From Aldersonia sp. NBC_00410 (GTDB taxonomy: Bacteria > Actinomycetota > Actinomycetes > Mycobacteriales > Mycobacteriaceae): a stretch of DNA of 64,000 nt. Positions 17,428-26,330 of the stretch are shown piece after piece. The DNA lies in the NCBI RefSeq assembly GCF_026342035.1, contig NZ_JAPENM010000003.1, forward strand, positions 612,456 to 676,455, in the 5' to 3' direction. Below the pieces are notes generated by a model that saw only the letters and a list, made by a program, of their open reading frames with translations, ran no database searches and was not told the DNA's origin. A program made the position numbers and the translations under genes. Within the stretch, counting starts at the first letter, position 1, and the number at the start of each line of letters is the position of its first letter.

Positions 17428-18372
17428 ATGGTCACACGTCTAACGGTGCGCAACGGGGACGTCGACATCGCGGTGTTCGAAGAAGGCAACCCGGACGGCG
17501 AGGTGGTGTTGCTGTTGCACGGGTGGCCGGACAGCCATCACCTGTGGCGCAACGTCGTCCCCTACCTGACCGATCGGTTCCGCGTGGTGAGCGTCGACAA
17601 CCGGGGGCATGGTGAGTCGACCGACCCGCCCGGTACGCGGTCCATCTCGGTGGACAACTTCGCGTCCGACTACGCGGCGGTGATCGACGCGGTCAGCCCC
17701 AACCGCCCGGTGCACGTGCTCGCGCACGACTGGGGCAGCGTCGCGTTCTGGGAGGTGGTGACCGGTCCCGACGCCGTGCGCCGCGTCGCCTCCTTCAACT
17801 CGGTGTCGGGGCCCAGCCTCGGCCATGTCGCCGCGTGGGCGCGGACCCGCCTGCGCCGGCCCACGCCGCGCAACCTCGCCCCGCCGCTCGCCGCGGCGCT
17901 GTCGTTCTCCTACTCGGCGTTCTTCGCGCTGCCGGTATTGCCGAAGGTCGTACTCGGCCGCGGAAACGCCGAATGGCGATGGCGGCGCTTCGTCTCGCGG
18001 GTTGAGCGGGTCCCGCGCGATCGGATTGCGCTGGCCCCGACCTTCAAGCACGACATCGTCAGCGGGCTGCGTATCTATCGCACAGTGCTGCTCGCTCGGC
18101 GCACCAATCCGCTTACCGCGGAAGGGCTTTCCACTAAGGTTCCGGTGCAGTGCATCATCGGCAAGCGCGATCCGGCGGTCCGGCAGTCCTGCTACGCCGA
18201 CGAAGCATTGTGGGCGGACCGGGTGTGGCTGCGAGTGGTCCGGGGCGGGCACTGGCTGCCGTTCTCGCATCCCGAATTGCTCGCCGGCGCGACCATCGAA
18301 CTCATCGACGAGGTTTCCGGTGCGGCCGGCTCGCCGGCCCTGGAACGCATTCGTCTGACGGCTCGGGCGTAG
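17428..18372 (+). CDS. Alpha/beta hydrolase, EphD-like (N-terminal half only)
   Basis: A 314-residue hydrolase with the fold's landmarks: LLLHGWPDSHHLW (oxyanion HGxP), VSVDNRGHGES, and LAHDWGSVAFWE where Asp in HDWG is the expected nucleophile of epoxide hydrolases; the late GGHWLPFSHPE supplies the His. It is close in sequence to the hydrolase half of mycobacterial EphD, which is fused to a C-terminal SDR. Here the protein stops after the hydrolase and no SDR follows. GGAGAGGAAG precedes the ATG. Epoxide hydrolysis is inferred. Confidence 0.8.
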   Translation: MVTRLTVRNGDVDIAVFEEGNPDGEVVLLLHGWPDSHHLWRNVVPYLTDRFRVVSVDNRGHGESTDPPGTRSISVDNFASDYAAVIDAVSPNRPVHVLAHDWGSVAFWEVVTGPDAVRRVASFNSVSGPSLGHVAAWARTRLRRPTPRNLAPPLAAALSFSYSAFFALPVLPKVVLGRGNAEWRWRRFVSRVERVPRDRIALAPTFKHDIVSGLRIYRTVLLARRTNPLTAEGLSTKVPVQCIIGKRDPAVRQSCYADEALWADRVWLRVVRGGHWLPFSHPELLAGATIELIDEVSGAAGSPALERIRLTARA

Positions 18373-18431
18373 ACAGCCACGAGCCGCACCGCGGCCGGCG
18401 AAGGCAACCCCGGGTCGCACAGTTTCCGGTG

Positions 18432-18459
18432 CGCCGCATGCGCTTCCGCATGCCGGCGC
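18432..18459. repeat. Hairpin GCATGCG-CTTC-CGCATGC downstream of the hydrolase
   Basis: A perfect 7-bp inverted repeat with a 4-base loop, extended by CGCC/GGCG flanks with one bulge, about 60 bp after the hydrolase stop. There is no T-run, so it is not a classic intrinsic terminator; it may be a stem that slows polymerase or protects the transcript end. The remaining gap up to 18603 is otherwise unremarkable. Confidence 0.4.
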
Positions 18460-18603
18460 CTGTGCGCGGCGACAGCAAGTGTGCGTCGGGCCGGGGTGTC
18501 CGCCGAGATATCGAATCACCGCAATCCAAATGCGTGACGAACGGTTGTACCGGGACCACGGTGAGCGTGACCAGACCCTGTCCTCCCGAGGAGGCTCACC
18601 CCC

Positions 18604-19872
18604 ATGTCTGTACAGACAGCAAACCAGCGAGACGCTGGTTCGTCGGCCGCTACTCTCACCGCGCCTTTGGCGACCCCGGAATGGACGAATGTCCCTGCCG
18701 GGCACGATGAATGGGTCGCTCGAGCGGCCGAAGTCGCCGCGATCGTCGCGACGACGTCGCTACAGCGCGACCGCGCCGCCGCCGATCCGGTCGCCGAGAT
18801 CGACGTCATCAAGAAGGCCGGTCTGCTTGGGCTGCAAGGTCCGATCGAGTACGGCGGCGGCAGCGCCGACTGGGCGACAGTCCTCGACGTGGTCGCGGAG
18901 TTCGCCAAGGTCGAGGGATCGCTGGCCAATATCCTGGGTTGGCATTACGCCTACTTTTGGTTGTTCCGCTCGTTCGGCACCCCCGAGCAGCAGTTGCGGT
19001 GGGAGCGCGAGGTCACCGAGGGCAGGTTGCTGCTCGCCGGCATCGCCAACTTCCGCGACGATCCGATCGGTGCTGTGGACGAGGGCGATCGTCTCGTGCT
19101 CAACGGCGGAAAGCAGTTCAATACCGGACTGCCGGTCTCGGACCGGATCGTGATCGGCGTGGCGCTCGCCGGGACCACCGATGTGTTCTTCGTCCTCGCG
19201 GACACCAAGCAACCGGGCATCATCTACGGAAACGACTGGGACACCCTCGGCCAACGCTCCACCGGGAGCGGCAGTGCCCGCGTCGAGGCGGTAACGGTCC
19301 CGTGGAGCGAGGCAATCGGCTTCGCCGACAAGCAGTTTCAACCGCGAGGGGCGAACCTGACGCCGGGCCTCACTTCGCAGACGCTGATGCCGACCTTCTA
19401 CGTTTCGCTCGCGCGCGGCGCCCTCGACCGGGCCGTGCAGTACGTCCGGACCAGTTCGCGTTCGTGGTTGCACTCGGAGTACGAACGGGCGGTCGACGAA
19501 CCGCACGTCGTCGACGGGTTCGGCGAGCTGCAAGCACATTTGCTCGCCGCCGAGGCGTTCCTGCGCGAGGCGTCGGCGAAAGTGTCGGCCGCACTCGACC
19601 ATCCCGACGACATCACCGCGGAGTACCGGGCCGAACTCGCTGCGCTGCTGTCCGCGGTCAAGACCGTCGCGGTGGAGACCGGAATCGAGGTCACCACGAC
19701 AATTTTCGAGTTGGTCGGTGCTCGCGCGACCGCGCACCGCTACGAACTCGACCGGTTCTTCCGCGATCTGCGGACCCAGAGCCTGCACGACCCGGTTGCC
19801 TACAAGCGCCGCCAGGTCGGGGCGTACCTGCTGCGCGGCGAGGCGCCGCCGGCGGTGGACTGGTACTCGTAA
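18604..19872 (+). CDS. Acyl-CoA dehydrogenase-fold monooxygenase (SfnB/DszC-like)
   Basis: A 422-residue protein. Seen: LLGLQGPIEYGGGSADW, a GWHYAYFWLFRSFGTPEQQLR helix pair, the middle-domain strand GGKQFNTGLPVSDRIV with DTLGQRSTGSGSARVE, and a C-terminal helical domain ending in FRDLRTQSLHDPVAYKRRQV. These are traits of the DszC/SfnB flavin-monooxygenase branch, which acts on sulfur or small organic substrates. GAGGAGG precedes the ATG. It is followed in the same direction by a second member of the fold and a dienelactone hydrolase, forming a probable three-gene catabolic operon. Confidence 0.8.
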   Translation: MSVQTANQRDAGSSAATLTAPLATPEWTNVPAGHDEWVARAAEVAAIVATTSLQRDRAAADPVAEIDVIKKAGLLGLQGPIEYGGGSADWATVLDVVAEFAKVEGSLANILGWHYAYFWLFRSFGTPEQQLRWEREVTEGRLLLAGIANFRDDPIGAVDEGDRLVLNGGKQFNTGLPVSDRIVIGVALAGTTDVFFVLADTKQPGIIYGNDWDTLGQRSTGSGSARVEAVTVPWSEAIGFADKQFQPRGANLTPGLTSQTLMPTFYVSLARGALDRAVQYVRTSSRSWLHSEYERAVDEPHVVDGFGELQAHLLAAEAFLREASAKVSAALDHPDDITAEYRAELAALLSAVKTVAVETGIEVTTTIFELVGARATAHRYELDRFFRDLRTQSLHDPVAYKRRQVGAYLLRGEAPPAVDWYS

Positions 19873-19921
19873 CCCCAGGCATTGCACCAGTCGGCGAATC
19901 ACACCCCTCCAGAAGGAAATC

Positions 19922-21103
19922 ATGACCACCACATCGCTGCCCGCACCCGAGACGCAGTTTGCGCTCGATGAGGAACTGCTGGCCCGGATCGCGGATCGGG
20001 CCGACCGCTACGATCAGGCCGGGGAGTTCTTCATCGACGACTTCACCGAACTGCGTGACGCCGGCTACTACCGCGCGCCGGTGCCGGCCGAGTTCGGCGG
20101 AGCCGGCCTGAGCCTTGCCGAACTGGCCCGGTGGCATCGGCGGGTGGCCTACCGCTCGTCCTCGACCGCGCTGGCGTCGGGGATGCATCTGTTCTGGGTG
20201 GGTGCCGCGGCCGATCTGCACCGCGCCGGTGACCATTCGGCAGACTGGCTGCTCGAGGCTGTCGCCGACGGCGCGATCATCGCCGCCGGCCACAGCGAGA
20301 GCGGCAACGACCTGGGACTCGGCGGTTCGACGACCAAGGCCGAGCCACAGCCCGACGGTGGGTACCGGTTCACCGGGCACAAGCATTTCACCTCGCTGTC
20401 TCCGGTGTGGACCCACCTCGGTGTGCACGGCCGCGATACGTCCGATCCGGCGGTCATCGTGCACGCCTTCCTCGACCGAGCCGATCCCGGTGCGCGCACA
20501 GTGGAGAACTGGAATACCTTCGCGCTGCGGGCGACTCGCAGCGACGACACCGCACTCGACGGCGCGTACTCGCCGGCGGACCGGGTGATCGCGCGGACGG
20601 GTCCCGATCTACCCGAGAGCGCCTACCTCGCAAGCGTGGCCGCTTGGGCGCTGACGCTGACCTCCAATGTGTACCTCGGCATCGGTCAGCGCGCGTTCGA
20701 CACAGCGGTCGCCGCGACGGCGCGGCCCTCGGCCAAGCTCGGCGGCGCGGCGCGGGCCACAGACCCGCTGGTGCAGGCCGCGCTTGCCGATGCCGTCGTC
20801 GAACTCGACAGTATCGAGGCGCATCTGGACACGGCAGCGCGCGAATGGACGCAGCACCCGCACGGGAGCATCGCCTGGGGGCGGAGGTTGCAGTCGGCGA
20901 AGCAGCACGCCACCATCGGCGCCAAGCGCGTCGTCGATGCGAGCCTGCAACTCGTCGGCGGCCGTGCGTTGCACCACGGTTCGACGATCGAGCGGCTCTA
21001 TCGCGATGTCGCGGCCGGCGTCCTGCACAATCCGACACCGGACACGATCCGCGCGACGCTGGGATCACCGAATTTCGTTGCGCTCGAGACCTTCGACCGC
21101 TGA
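19922..21103 (+). CDS. Acyl-CoA dehydrogenase family protein
   Basis: A 393-residue acyl-CoA dehydrogenase-fold protein: YYRAPVPAEFGGAGLSLAEL, GHSESGNDLGLGG, the strand GYRFTGHKHFTSLSP, and a C-terminal four-helix domain with AKRVVDASLQLVGGRALHHG and RLYRDVAAGVLHNP. The latter matches the dehydrogenase-like FAD domain better than the neighbour at 18604 does. Start is supported by AGAAGGAAATC. It lies 49 bp after that gene and 21 bp before the dienelactone hydrolase. Substrate unknown. Confidence 0.8.
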   Translation: MTTTSLPAPETQFALDEELLARIADRADRYDQAGEFFIDDFTELRDAGYYRAPVPAEFGGAGLSLAELARWHRRVAYRSSSTALASGMHLFWVGAAADLHRAGDHSADWLLEAVADGAIIAAGHSESGNDLGLGGSTTKAEPQPDGGYRFTGHKHFTSLSPVWTHLGVHGRDTSDPAVIVHAFLDRADPGARTVENWNTFALRATRSDDTALDGAYSPADRVIARTGPDLPESAYLASVAAWALTLTSNVYLGIGQRAFDTAVAATARPSAKLGGAARATDPLVQAALADAVVELDSIEAHLDTAAREWTQHPHGSIAWGRRLQSAKQHATIGAKRVVDASLQLVGGRALHHGSTIERLYRDVAAGVLHNPTPDTIRATLGSPNFVALETFDR

Positions 21104-21124
21104 GCACAGGAGCCGCATCACACT

Positions 21125-21847
21125 ATGAGTGACCTGACCGAGGAACTGCGCGCCAAGGCCGTTACCGGCGAGGACAGCGAGCACAACGTCACCTTCCCCA
21201 GCGGCGCACGCGAGGTGCACGGCTACCTCGCGTTGCCACCGGCGGGGTCGGGACCCGGGCTCATCGTCATCCAGGAATGGTGGGGCCTGACCACCCATAT
21301 TGCGGACCTCGCCCGGCGCTTCGCGCAGGAGGGCTTCGTCGCGTTCGCGCCCGATCTGTTCGGTGGCCGCACCACGCACGACTCCGCCGAGGCGGCCGGG
21401 TTGCTCGAGGCGTTGCCGGTCGAGCGCGCCGCGGCCGATCTTGCGGGCGCCGTCGACTTTCTGCTGGACAACCCTGCCGTACAGGGGGATTCGGTATCGG
21501 CAGTCGGTTTTTGCATGGGTGGCGGATTCGTGCTCGTGCTCGCCGCGCAACAGGGCGAAAGAATCGCAAAAGCCGTGCCGTTCTACGGACTCCCGCGCGT
21601 CCCACAGGACTACTCGGACCTGCGCGCCGACGTGCTCGGGCACTACGCGCTCGACGATGCGTGGCTCGACCGGACCGATGTCGACGCCGTCGCGCAGCAG
21701 ATTCGCGACGAATCGGGCCGCGACGTGCGGATCGAGTTCTACCCGGCCGGGCATGCGTTCGTCAACGACGAAAACCCGCTGGGCACATATGACAAGGAGC
21801 AGGCCGACCTGGCGTGGCAGCGGACCGTCGAATTCCTGCGCAGCTGA
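21125..21847 (+). CDS. Dienelactone hydrolase family protein
   Basis: A 240-residue alpha/beta hydrolase. The nucleophile is Cys in GFCMGGG (near residue 128), as in true dienelactone hydrolases; VIQEWWGLTTHIADLARRFA carries the family's E-x-WG-L motif, and PAGHAFVNDENP supplies the His. The family opens cyclic dienelactones in aromatic-ring catabolism. Being last in a unit with two flavoproteins, it fits a small-molecule degradation pathway whose substrate I cannot name. Confidence 0.9.
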   Translation: MSDLTEELRAKAVTGEDSEHNVTFPSGAREVHGYLALPPAGSGPGLIVIQEWWGLTTHIADLARRFAQEGFVAFAPDLFGGRTTHDSAEAAGLLEALPVERAAADLAGAVDFLLDNPAVQGDSVSAVGFCMGGGFVLVLAAQQGERIAKAVPFYGLPRVPQDYSDLRADVLGHYALDDAWLDRTDVDAVAQQIRDESGRDVRIEFYPAGHAFVNDENPLGTYDKEQADLAWQRTVEFLRS

Positions 21848-21897
21848 GCCCTATTCGGATCAGCCCAACGATCGCGCCGGGTGCGTGAGCAGACGGC

Positions 21898-22623
21898 TCA
21901 GGCGTAGAGCGCGTCCAACCAGTTCTGCCACGCGGTCTGCTGTCGATCGCCGTCGGTCCGGGCACCGAACAGATGGTGCGCGGCATCGACGGTGGCGCCG
22001 AAGCTGTCCCGACCGTAGAAGCGGTAGAGCGCGTCCGCCGAGCGGAGTCCGAGGAACCACTCGTTGCGATAGTCGATCACGGCGTCGATGTGGTCGAGGC
22101 CGGGAATGTCCAGTGCGACAGGGGCGCCGGGGGCGGCCGCCGCGGAGATGCCCAACGCCGGAGGCAGGCGATCGAACGACCCGGGTGCTCCGGAGCTTTC
22201 GGGACCGTCCGCGGCGATGTAGGTCACCGGTCGCCCGGCGAAGTGGTCCAGGTACTCGCCGAGGCTGTGCAGGTAGAAGTCGGTGTGCTTGCTGGCGCCG
22301 TCGTACTGGGCCTCCCAGTCGTCGGTCATGATCCCCGAATGGACATACCGCACCACCGCGGTTCCGCCGTCATGTGCCTCGATGATGTGCTCGAGCGCGT
22401 TGAACCAGCCGTCGGGACCGTCCTGGCGCACCGCAAGGTGATGCGGTGGGTCCCACGTCCGCACCGGGTTCGCCGGATCGGGGTCGGCGGGGTTTACCGC
22501 GGGGGTGGGGAACATCCAGCCCGCGGTGCCCTCGGTCACGGCCGCGAAGACCTGTTCCGGCGTTGCGGGCAGCACCACCTCGCGTTCGATACGGAATTCG
22601 TGTGCCATCGACCCCTCGCTCAT
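21898..22623 (-). CDS. SRPBCC (AHSA1-like) domain protein, second of a tandem pair
   Basis: A 241-residue protein whose first 140 residues form an AHSA1-type SRPBCC ligand-binding domain: FRIEREVVLPATPEQVFAAV, GTAGWMFP and HTDFYLHSLGEYLDHF. The C-terminal 90 residues (GLDHIDAVIDYRNEWFLGLR onward) repeat the same layout as its upstream neighbour. Its ATG shares ATGA with that gene's stop; an alternative ATG lies at 22608. Function unknown; such proteins bind hydrophobic ligands or act as small-molecule sensors. Confidence 0.8.
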   Translation of the reverse strand: MSEGSMAHEFRIEREVVLPATPEQVFAAVTEGTAGWMFPTPAVNPADPDPANPVRTWDPPHHLAVRQDGPDGWFNALEHIIEAHDGGTAVVRYVHSGIMTDDWEAQYDGASKHTDFYLHSLGEYLDHFAGRPVTYIAADGPESSGAPGSFDRLPPALGISAAAAPGAPVALDIPGLDHIDAVIDYRNEWFLGLRSADALYRFYGRDSFGATVDAAHHLFGARTDGDRQQTAWQNWLDALYA

Positions 22624-23321
22624 TCGTAGATGCCGTCCAGCCAAGCCTGCAGCGCCTTCTCGATTGTGTCCGGGTCGGATTCGGCGAAAACATGAGCCGA
22701 CATCCCGACCGGGCCGCCCCAGGCGTTGCGTCCGAAGAAACGGTACATCGCGTCCTCGGTGCGTAGGCCGATGAAATTGGAATTGGCAAAATCGACCGTC
22801 GCGTCCAGGACCCCGAGTCCCGTGACGTCGATGCGCACGCGCTGCCCGACTGCTTCGACACCCAGCGCCGAGCGCAGTTTCGCGAACCCGTCCGGCGTGG
22901 CCGAGGCCTCGGATGCGTTGACATCGACGTAGGTGGCGGCGCGGCCGGGGAAGTGGTCGACGTATTCACCGAGCGTGTGCAGGTAGAAATCGGTGTGTCT
23001 GTCGCACGCGGCAAACTGCACGTCCCACACGTCGTCCTCGAGGACGCTGCGGTGCTGGTAGCGCAGCCGGCTGCCGGTCTCGGTTGGCTCGATTTCGTAG
23101 TCCAGCGTGTTGTACCAGGCGCTTTCGTCGCCGACCGCGACGGTGAGCCGCCGGCCCGGCACCCATCGCGCAGTCTTGGCGTCGCCGTTGTCGCCGCCGA
23201 CCGCGGGCTCGATCTCGCTCGGGAACATCCACCCGCCGGTGCCGGTGCTGACCGCCTCGAAGACGGTGGCCGGATCGGCAGGTAGGTCGACGACGCGATC
23301 GAGCTCGAATGGCTTCAACAT
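22620..23321 (-). CDS. SRPBCC (AHSA1-like) domain protein, first of a tandem pair
   Basis: A 233-residue paralogue of the next gene: FELDRVVDLPADPATVFEAV, GTGGWMFP, HTDFYLHTLGEYVDHFPGR and a closing GLRTEDAMYRFFGRNA. The two proteins align along their whole length, so they arose by tandem duplication. GGAGAA lies before the ATG at 23321, which follows the regulator's stop by one base. Ligand unknown. Confidence 0.8.
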   Translation of the reverse strand: MLKPFELDRVVDLPADPATVFEAVSTGTGGWMFPSEIEPAVGGDNGDAKTARWVPGRRLTVAVGDESAWYNTLDYEIEPTETGSRLRYQHRSVLEDDVWDVQFAACDRHTDFYLHTLGEYVDHFPGRAATYVDVNASEASATPDGFAKLRSALGVEAVGQRVRIDVTGLGVLDATVDFANSNFIGLRTEDAMYRFFGRNAWGGPVGMSAHVFAESDPDTIEKALQAWLDGIYE

Positions 23322-23322
23322 C

Positions 23323-23952
23323 TCAGTTCTCCTTCGGACCTGTGGTTTTTGGATCAGTGGGATTCGGATCAGGGGTTTTCGGGGTGGGATGCAGTGCGAC
23401 GACGAGCCGGTGCCTGCGCCCGCCGCTCGCGTTCTCCCGGTGGTACTTGCCGACCAGTGCGGCAATGGTGCTGCCGAGTTCCTCGGCGAAGGCGGCCCGA
23501 TCGGCGGCCGTCGCGAAAGTGATCTCGGAGTCGATGCCATAGGTGGCCAACGGCTTTCCGGCGGCGTCGGCTCCGGTGATGAGCGTGCCGAGCTCGCGAA
23601 TCATTCGCGCGCCGACCGCGAGTAGCCAGCGCGCCGACAGCTGGTTGGGTCGGCGCGAGGGATCGGGCGCGACTGCGGGCAACGCCGCCGGCGAGATGAC
23701 GTACGACGCGGCCGTGGCCTGCAGTACGCGCTCGACCATATTGCCCTTCTTGCGCTCCTCGATGAGTTCGACGAGCCCGTGCTCTTCGAGCGCGCGCAGG
23801 TGATAGTTCGCCTTCTGCCGAGTCAGGCCCAGCGATGAGGCGAGGCTCGACGCCGAGCCCGGTGTGGACAGCGCGGCGAGCAGCCCGGCCCGAATGGGGT
23901 GCAGCGATACCTCGGCGGCGGCGCCATCCTCGATGGCTGCGATCTCGTGCAT
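23323..23952 (-). CDS. Winged-helix (ArsR-like) regulator of the SRPBCC operon
   Basis: A 209-residue protein with a winged-helix DNA-binding domain in residues 15-75 (LHPIRAGLLAALSTPGSASS, LGLTRQKANYHLRALEEHGL) and a less conserved C-terminal domain ending in a Pro/Thr/Lys-rich tail. In actinobacteria this regulator type often precedes AHSA1 genes. It is the first gene of a three-gene unit with no gaps. Autoregulation is likely but no operator was identified. Confidence 0.85.
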   Translation of the reverse strand: MHEIAAIEDGAAAEVSLHPIRAGLLAALSTPGSASSLASSLGLTRQKANYHLRALEEHGLVELIEERKKGNMVERVLQATAASYVISPAALPAVAPDPSRRPNQLSARWLLAVGARMIRELGTLITGADAAGKPLATYGIDSEITFATAADRAAFAEELGSTIAALVGKYHRENASGGRRHRLVVALHPTPKTPDPNPTDPKTTGPKEN

Positions 23953-24014
23953 GCCACCAGACTGCTACCGACTAATAGATTTGTCAAGACAGTATTTGCT
24001 GTCGGTGGTCGGGC

Positions 24015-24899
24015 TCAGTCCGGCCAGGCGAGCTCGCGCCGACTCGCGAAGCTCCGGCGAGATCCGGTGTGCGGATCATCGAAGGAGATCGAGCGGGCGA
24101 GCAGCCGCAACGGGTTGCGGTAGTCGTCCGGCGCGATGTCGAGCACCGTCGGGTACAGCGGGTCGCCGACGATCGGGATGCCGAGGGAGTTCAAATGCAC
24201 GCGCAGCTGATGGGTCTTGCCGGTGGTCGGCAGCAGCCGGTAGCCGGCCACGGCGCCGCGTGATTCGACCAGCTCGACCCGGGTCGCACTGTTGGCCTGG
24301 CCCGGAATCTGGAGAGCCTGCAACACACCGGGTCGTTTGACGATGTGGCTGCGCACCGTCGTCGGCAGCCGCAGGTCCGGATCGAACCCGGCGATAGCCT
24401 CGTACTCCTTGTCGACGCCCCGCTGCGCGAACAGCATTTGGTACGCGCGCCGCGCCCCGCGATGCACGGTGAACAACAGCACCCCGGCGGTCAGCCGGTC
24501 GAGCCGATGCGCGGGTGAGAGCTCGGGCAGGTCGAGTTCGCGGCGCAGCCGGACCAGCGCCGTCTCGGCAATGAAGCTGCCACGCGGGGTACTTGCCAGG
24601 AAGTGTGGCTTGTCGATTACGAGCAGGTTGTCGTCGCGATATAGAATTTCGACCTCGAACGGCACCCGCGCCTCGATGGGTGGATCGCGGTACAGGTAGA
24701 CGAAATCTCCACTTCGGTAAGGGGTTTGCGCAGATATGGGGGCACCTCTGCCGTCCACGACCTCCGCGGCGTCGACCTTCTCGTGCAGGCGCACGGTATC
24801 GGTCGGGAAGCGGTCGAGTAGGTAGTCGAGCACGGTCTGCCATTCGCCCGGCGGCAACCGGAGGCGGCTCGGATTGAGCCCGTCGCGCACCGGCAGCAC
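24015..24899 (-). CDS. RluA family pseudouridine synthase
   Basis: A 294-residue enzyme. The catalytic motif is HRLDRLTAGVLLF near residue 130, with the RluA-class Asp. YRDDNLLVIDKPHFLAST and TGKTHQLRVHLNSLGIPIVG are the other conserved elements. It isomerises uridine to pseudouridine in rRNA or tRNA; the target is not predictable. It ends the cluster of reverse-strand genes and lies 3 bp from the HAD-PlsC gene, so it is probably co-transcribed with it. Confidence 0.9.
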   Translation of the reverse strand: MLPVRDGLNPSRLRLPPGEWQTVLDYLLDRFPTDTVRLHEKVDAAEVVDGRGAPISAQTPYRSGDFVYLYRDPPIEARVPFEVEILYRDDNLLVIDKPHFLASTPRGSFIAETALVRLRRELDLPELSPAHRLDRLTAGVLLFTVHRGARRAYQMLFAQRGVDKEYEAIAGFDPDLRLPTTVRSHIVKRPGVLQALQIPGQANSATRVELVESRGAVAGYRLLPTTGKTHQLRVHLNSLGIPIVGDPLYPTVLDIAPDDYRNPLRLLARSISFDDPHTGSRRSFASRRELAWPD

Positions 24900-24902
24900 G
24901 GG

Positions 24903-26330
24903 TCAGTCCTTCGGCCAGTCGAGCAGCGCCTCGGCGAACAGTTGCCTGACCTCGGCCACGTTGGAGTCCAGGTGAGCGGGGTCCCAGTCGCTCACATCGA
25001 TGGGTTCGAGAACCGCAACGTCGATGGTGCCTTGACGGACCGCTCTGGCATTGCGCCAATAGATTTCGCCCGCGTTGCGGATCACCACCGGAATGATCGG
25101 GACGCCGGCCTGGATGGCGATGTGGAACGCGCCCTTCTTGAACTCGCCGAGGCGCGGCGTGAGCGACCGGGTGCCCTCCGGCGCGACGATGACCGATACC
25201 CCGGATTTCAGCGTGTCGACGACCGGGCCGAGTTCGGAGCGGGCCTTCTCCGAGTGCTGCCGGTCGATGAATGTCGCGCCACCGAAACGCAGCAGTGGGC
25301 CGAACAGCGGATTGGTTGCCATCTCCTTCTTGACGAGACCGGTGAACCCACCGCCGAGCACATGGCCGAGCACGAGCAGGTCGAACTCGCTCTGATGATT
25401 GAAGATGAAGACCGCAGGCCGAGGTGTGCGGGTGTGGAGTTTCCCGATCGTGTGGATGTGGACCCCGGCCGCCAGCAACGCGAATGTCGAGCCGTTCGCG
25501 ATCATGCCGTCCGCCATGTCTTGCCGACTGCGGCCGAGGTTCGCCGTAATGCCGAGCGCGGCACCACCGAACAGCCCCGCATATGCGGCGGCGGTATGGG
25601 CGAGTTGGATCGGACCGGCGGATCCGCGGGGACGCAACCGAATTGCGGGCCAACCCTTTTCGCTCGCGATCCGGGTGAGGCCTTTGTCCGGATTGAGCGC
25701 GGTCGGCGTGCCGACCATACCGAGGAACGCTTCGTCCTCGGTGCCGTTGGCGTAGGCGTAGCTGCTGTCGAGGTCGATATCGCGCTCGTCGGCGAACTCG
25801 CCCACCGCGGCCGCTTTGCCCTCGGCCCACAGGGTGCGCCCGGAGATGCGTCCGGTGGCGATCCCGTTGCGGAACTCGACCGGCGTGGCGAGAACGTTCG
25901 GAATGCCGAGTTCCTCTGCAGCAGGGGCGATCTGGAACCAGGTCGCGGACGAGGCAACGACCAGGGTGTGGCCGGCGGCTTCGTGCGCGCGCAGCAGTTG
26001 CCACACCTCCGGGTAGATCTGCCCGGCGATCTCGTGCATGAACAGCCGCCGGGACAACGTCGCGAGCTCCTCCTCGGTATGGCCCGCATAGGCTTTGAGC
26101 GCGGCGTGCACGAACCGCTCGAAGTCCTTCTCCGTCGACGTCCCGCGTATGCCCGCGTAGGCCGTCTCGGCTAGTTGCAGCGGGCTGACCTTGCGGGAGC
26201 GGATCAGGTCTTTGTAGAAGTTAGCGCCGGAGAAGCCATCGATGAGCGTCCCGTCGTAGTCGAAGAACGCACCGATTTTCGGTCCTTGCGGGCCGTTGCG
26301 GACCCGGTCGATTGCGCTAGCCAATTCCAC
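24903..26330 (-). CDS. Bifunctional HAD phosphatase / 1-acylglycerol-3-phosphate acyltransferase (PlsC-like)
   Basis: A 475-residue fusion. Residues 1-240 are a HAD-IB phosphatase with FFDYDGTLIDG (D-x-D catalytic motif) and VASSATWFQIAP. Residues 260-475 are a PlsC-type acyltransferase with NHQSEFD (H-x4-D) near 311 and PEGTRS near 385. This matches the mycobacterial bifunctional PlsC described as a serine phosphatase-like domain joined to an acyltransferase. It would make phosphatidic acid on the membrane. The GTG start overlaps the end of plsB by 14 bp. Confidence 0.85.
   Translation of the reverse strand: MELASAIDRVRNGPQGPKIGAFFDYDGTLIDGFSGANFYKDLIRSRKVSPLQLAETAYAGIRGTSTEKDFERFVHAALKAYAGHTEEELATLSRRLFMHEIAGQIYPEVWQLLRAHEAAGHTLVVASSATWFQIAPAAEELGIPNVLATPVEFRNGIATGRISGRTLWAEGKAAAVGEFADERDIDLDSSYAYANGTEDEAFLGMVGTPTALNPDKGLTRIASEKGWPAIRLRPRGSAGPIQLAHTAAAYAGLFGGAALGITANLGRSRQDMADGMIANGSTFALLAAGVHIHTIGKLHTRTPRPAVFIFNHQSEFDLLVLGHVLGGGFTGLVKKEMATNPLFGPLLRFGGATFIDRQHSEKARSELGPVVDTLKSGVSVIVAPEGTRSLTPRLGEFKKGAFHIAIQAGVPIIPVVIRNAGEIYWRNARAVRQGTIDVAVLEPIDVSDWDPAHLDSNVAEVRQLFAEALLDWPKD

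Noticed and set aside
24076..26004. 642-codon Arg-rich reverse frame over the pseudouridine synthase and HAD-PlsC
   Set aside because: Shadow frame; the true genes have clear catalytic motifs in the other phase.
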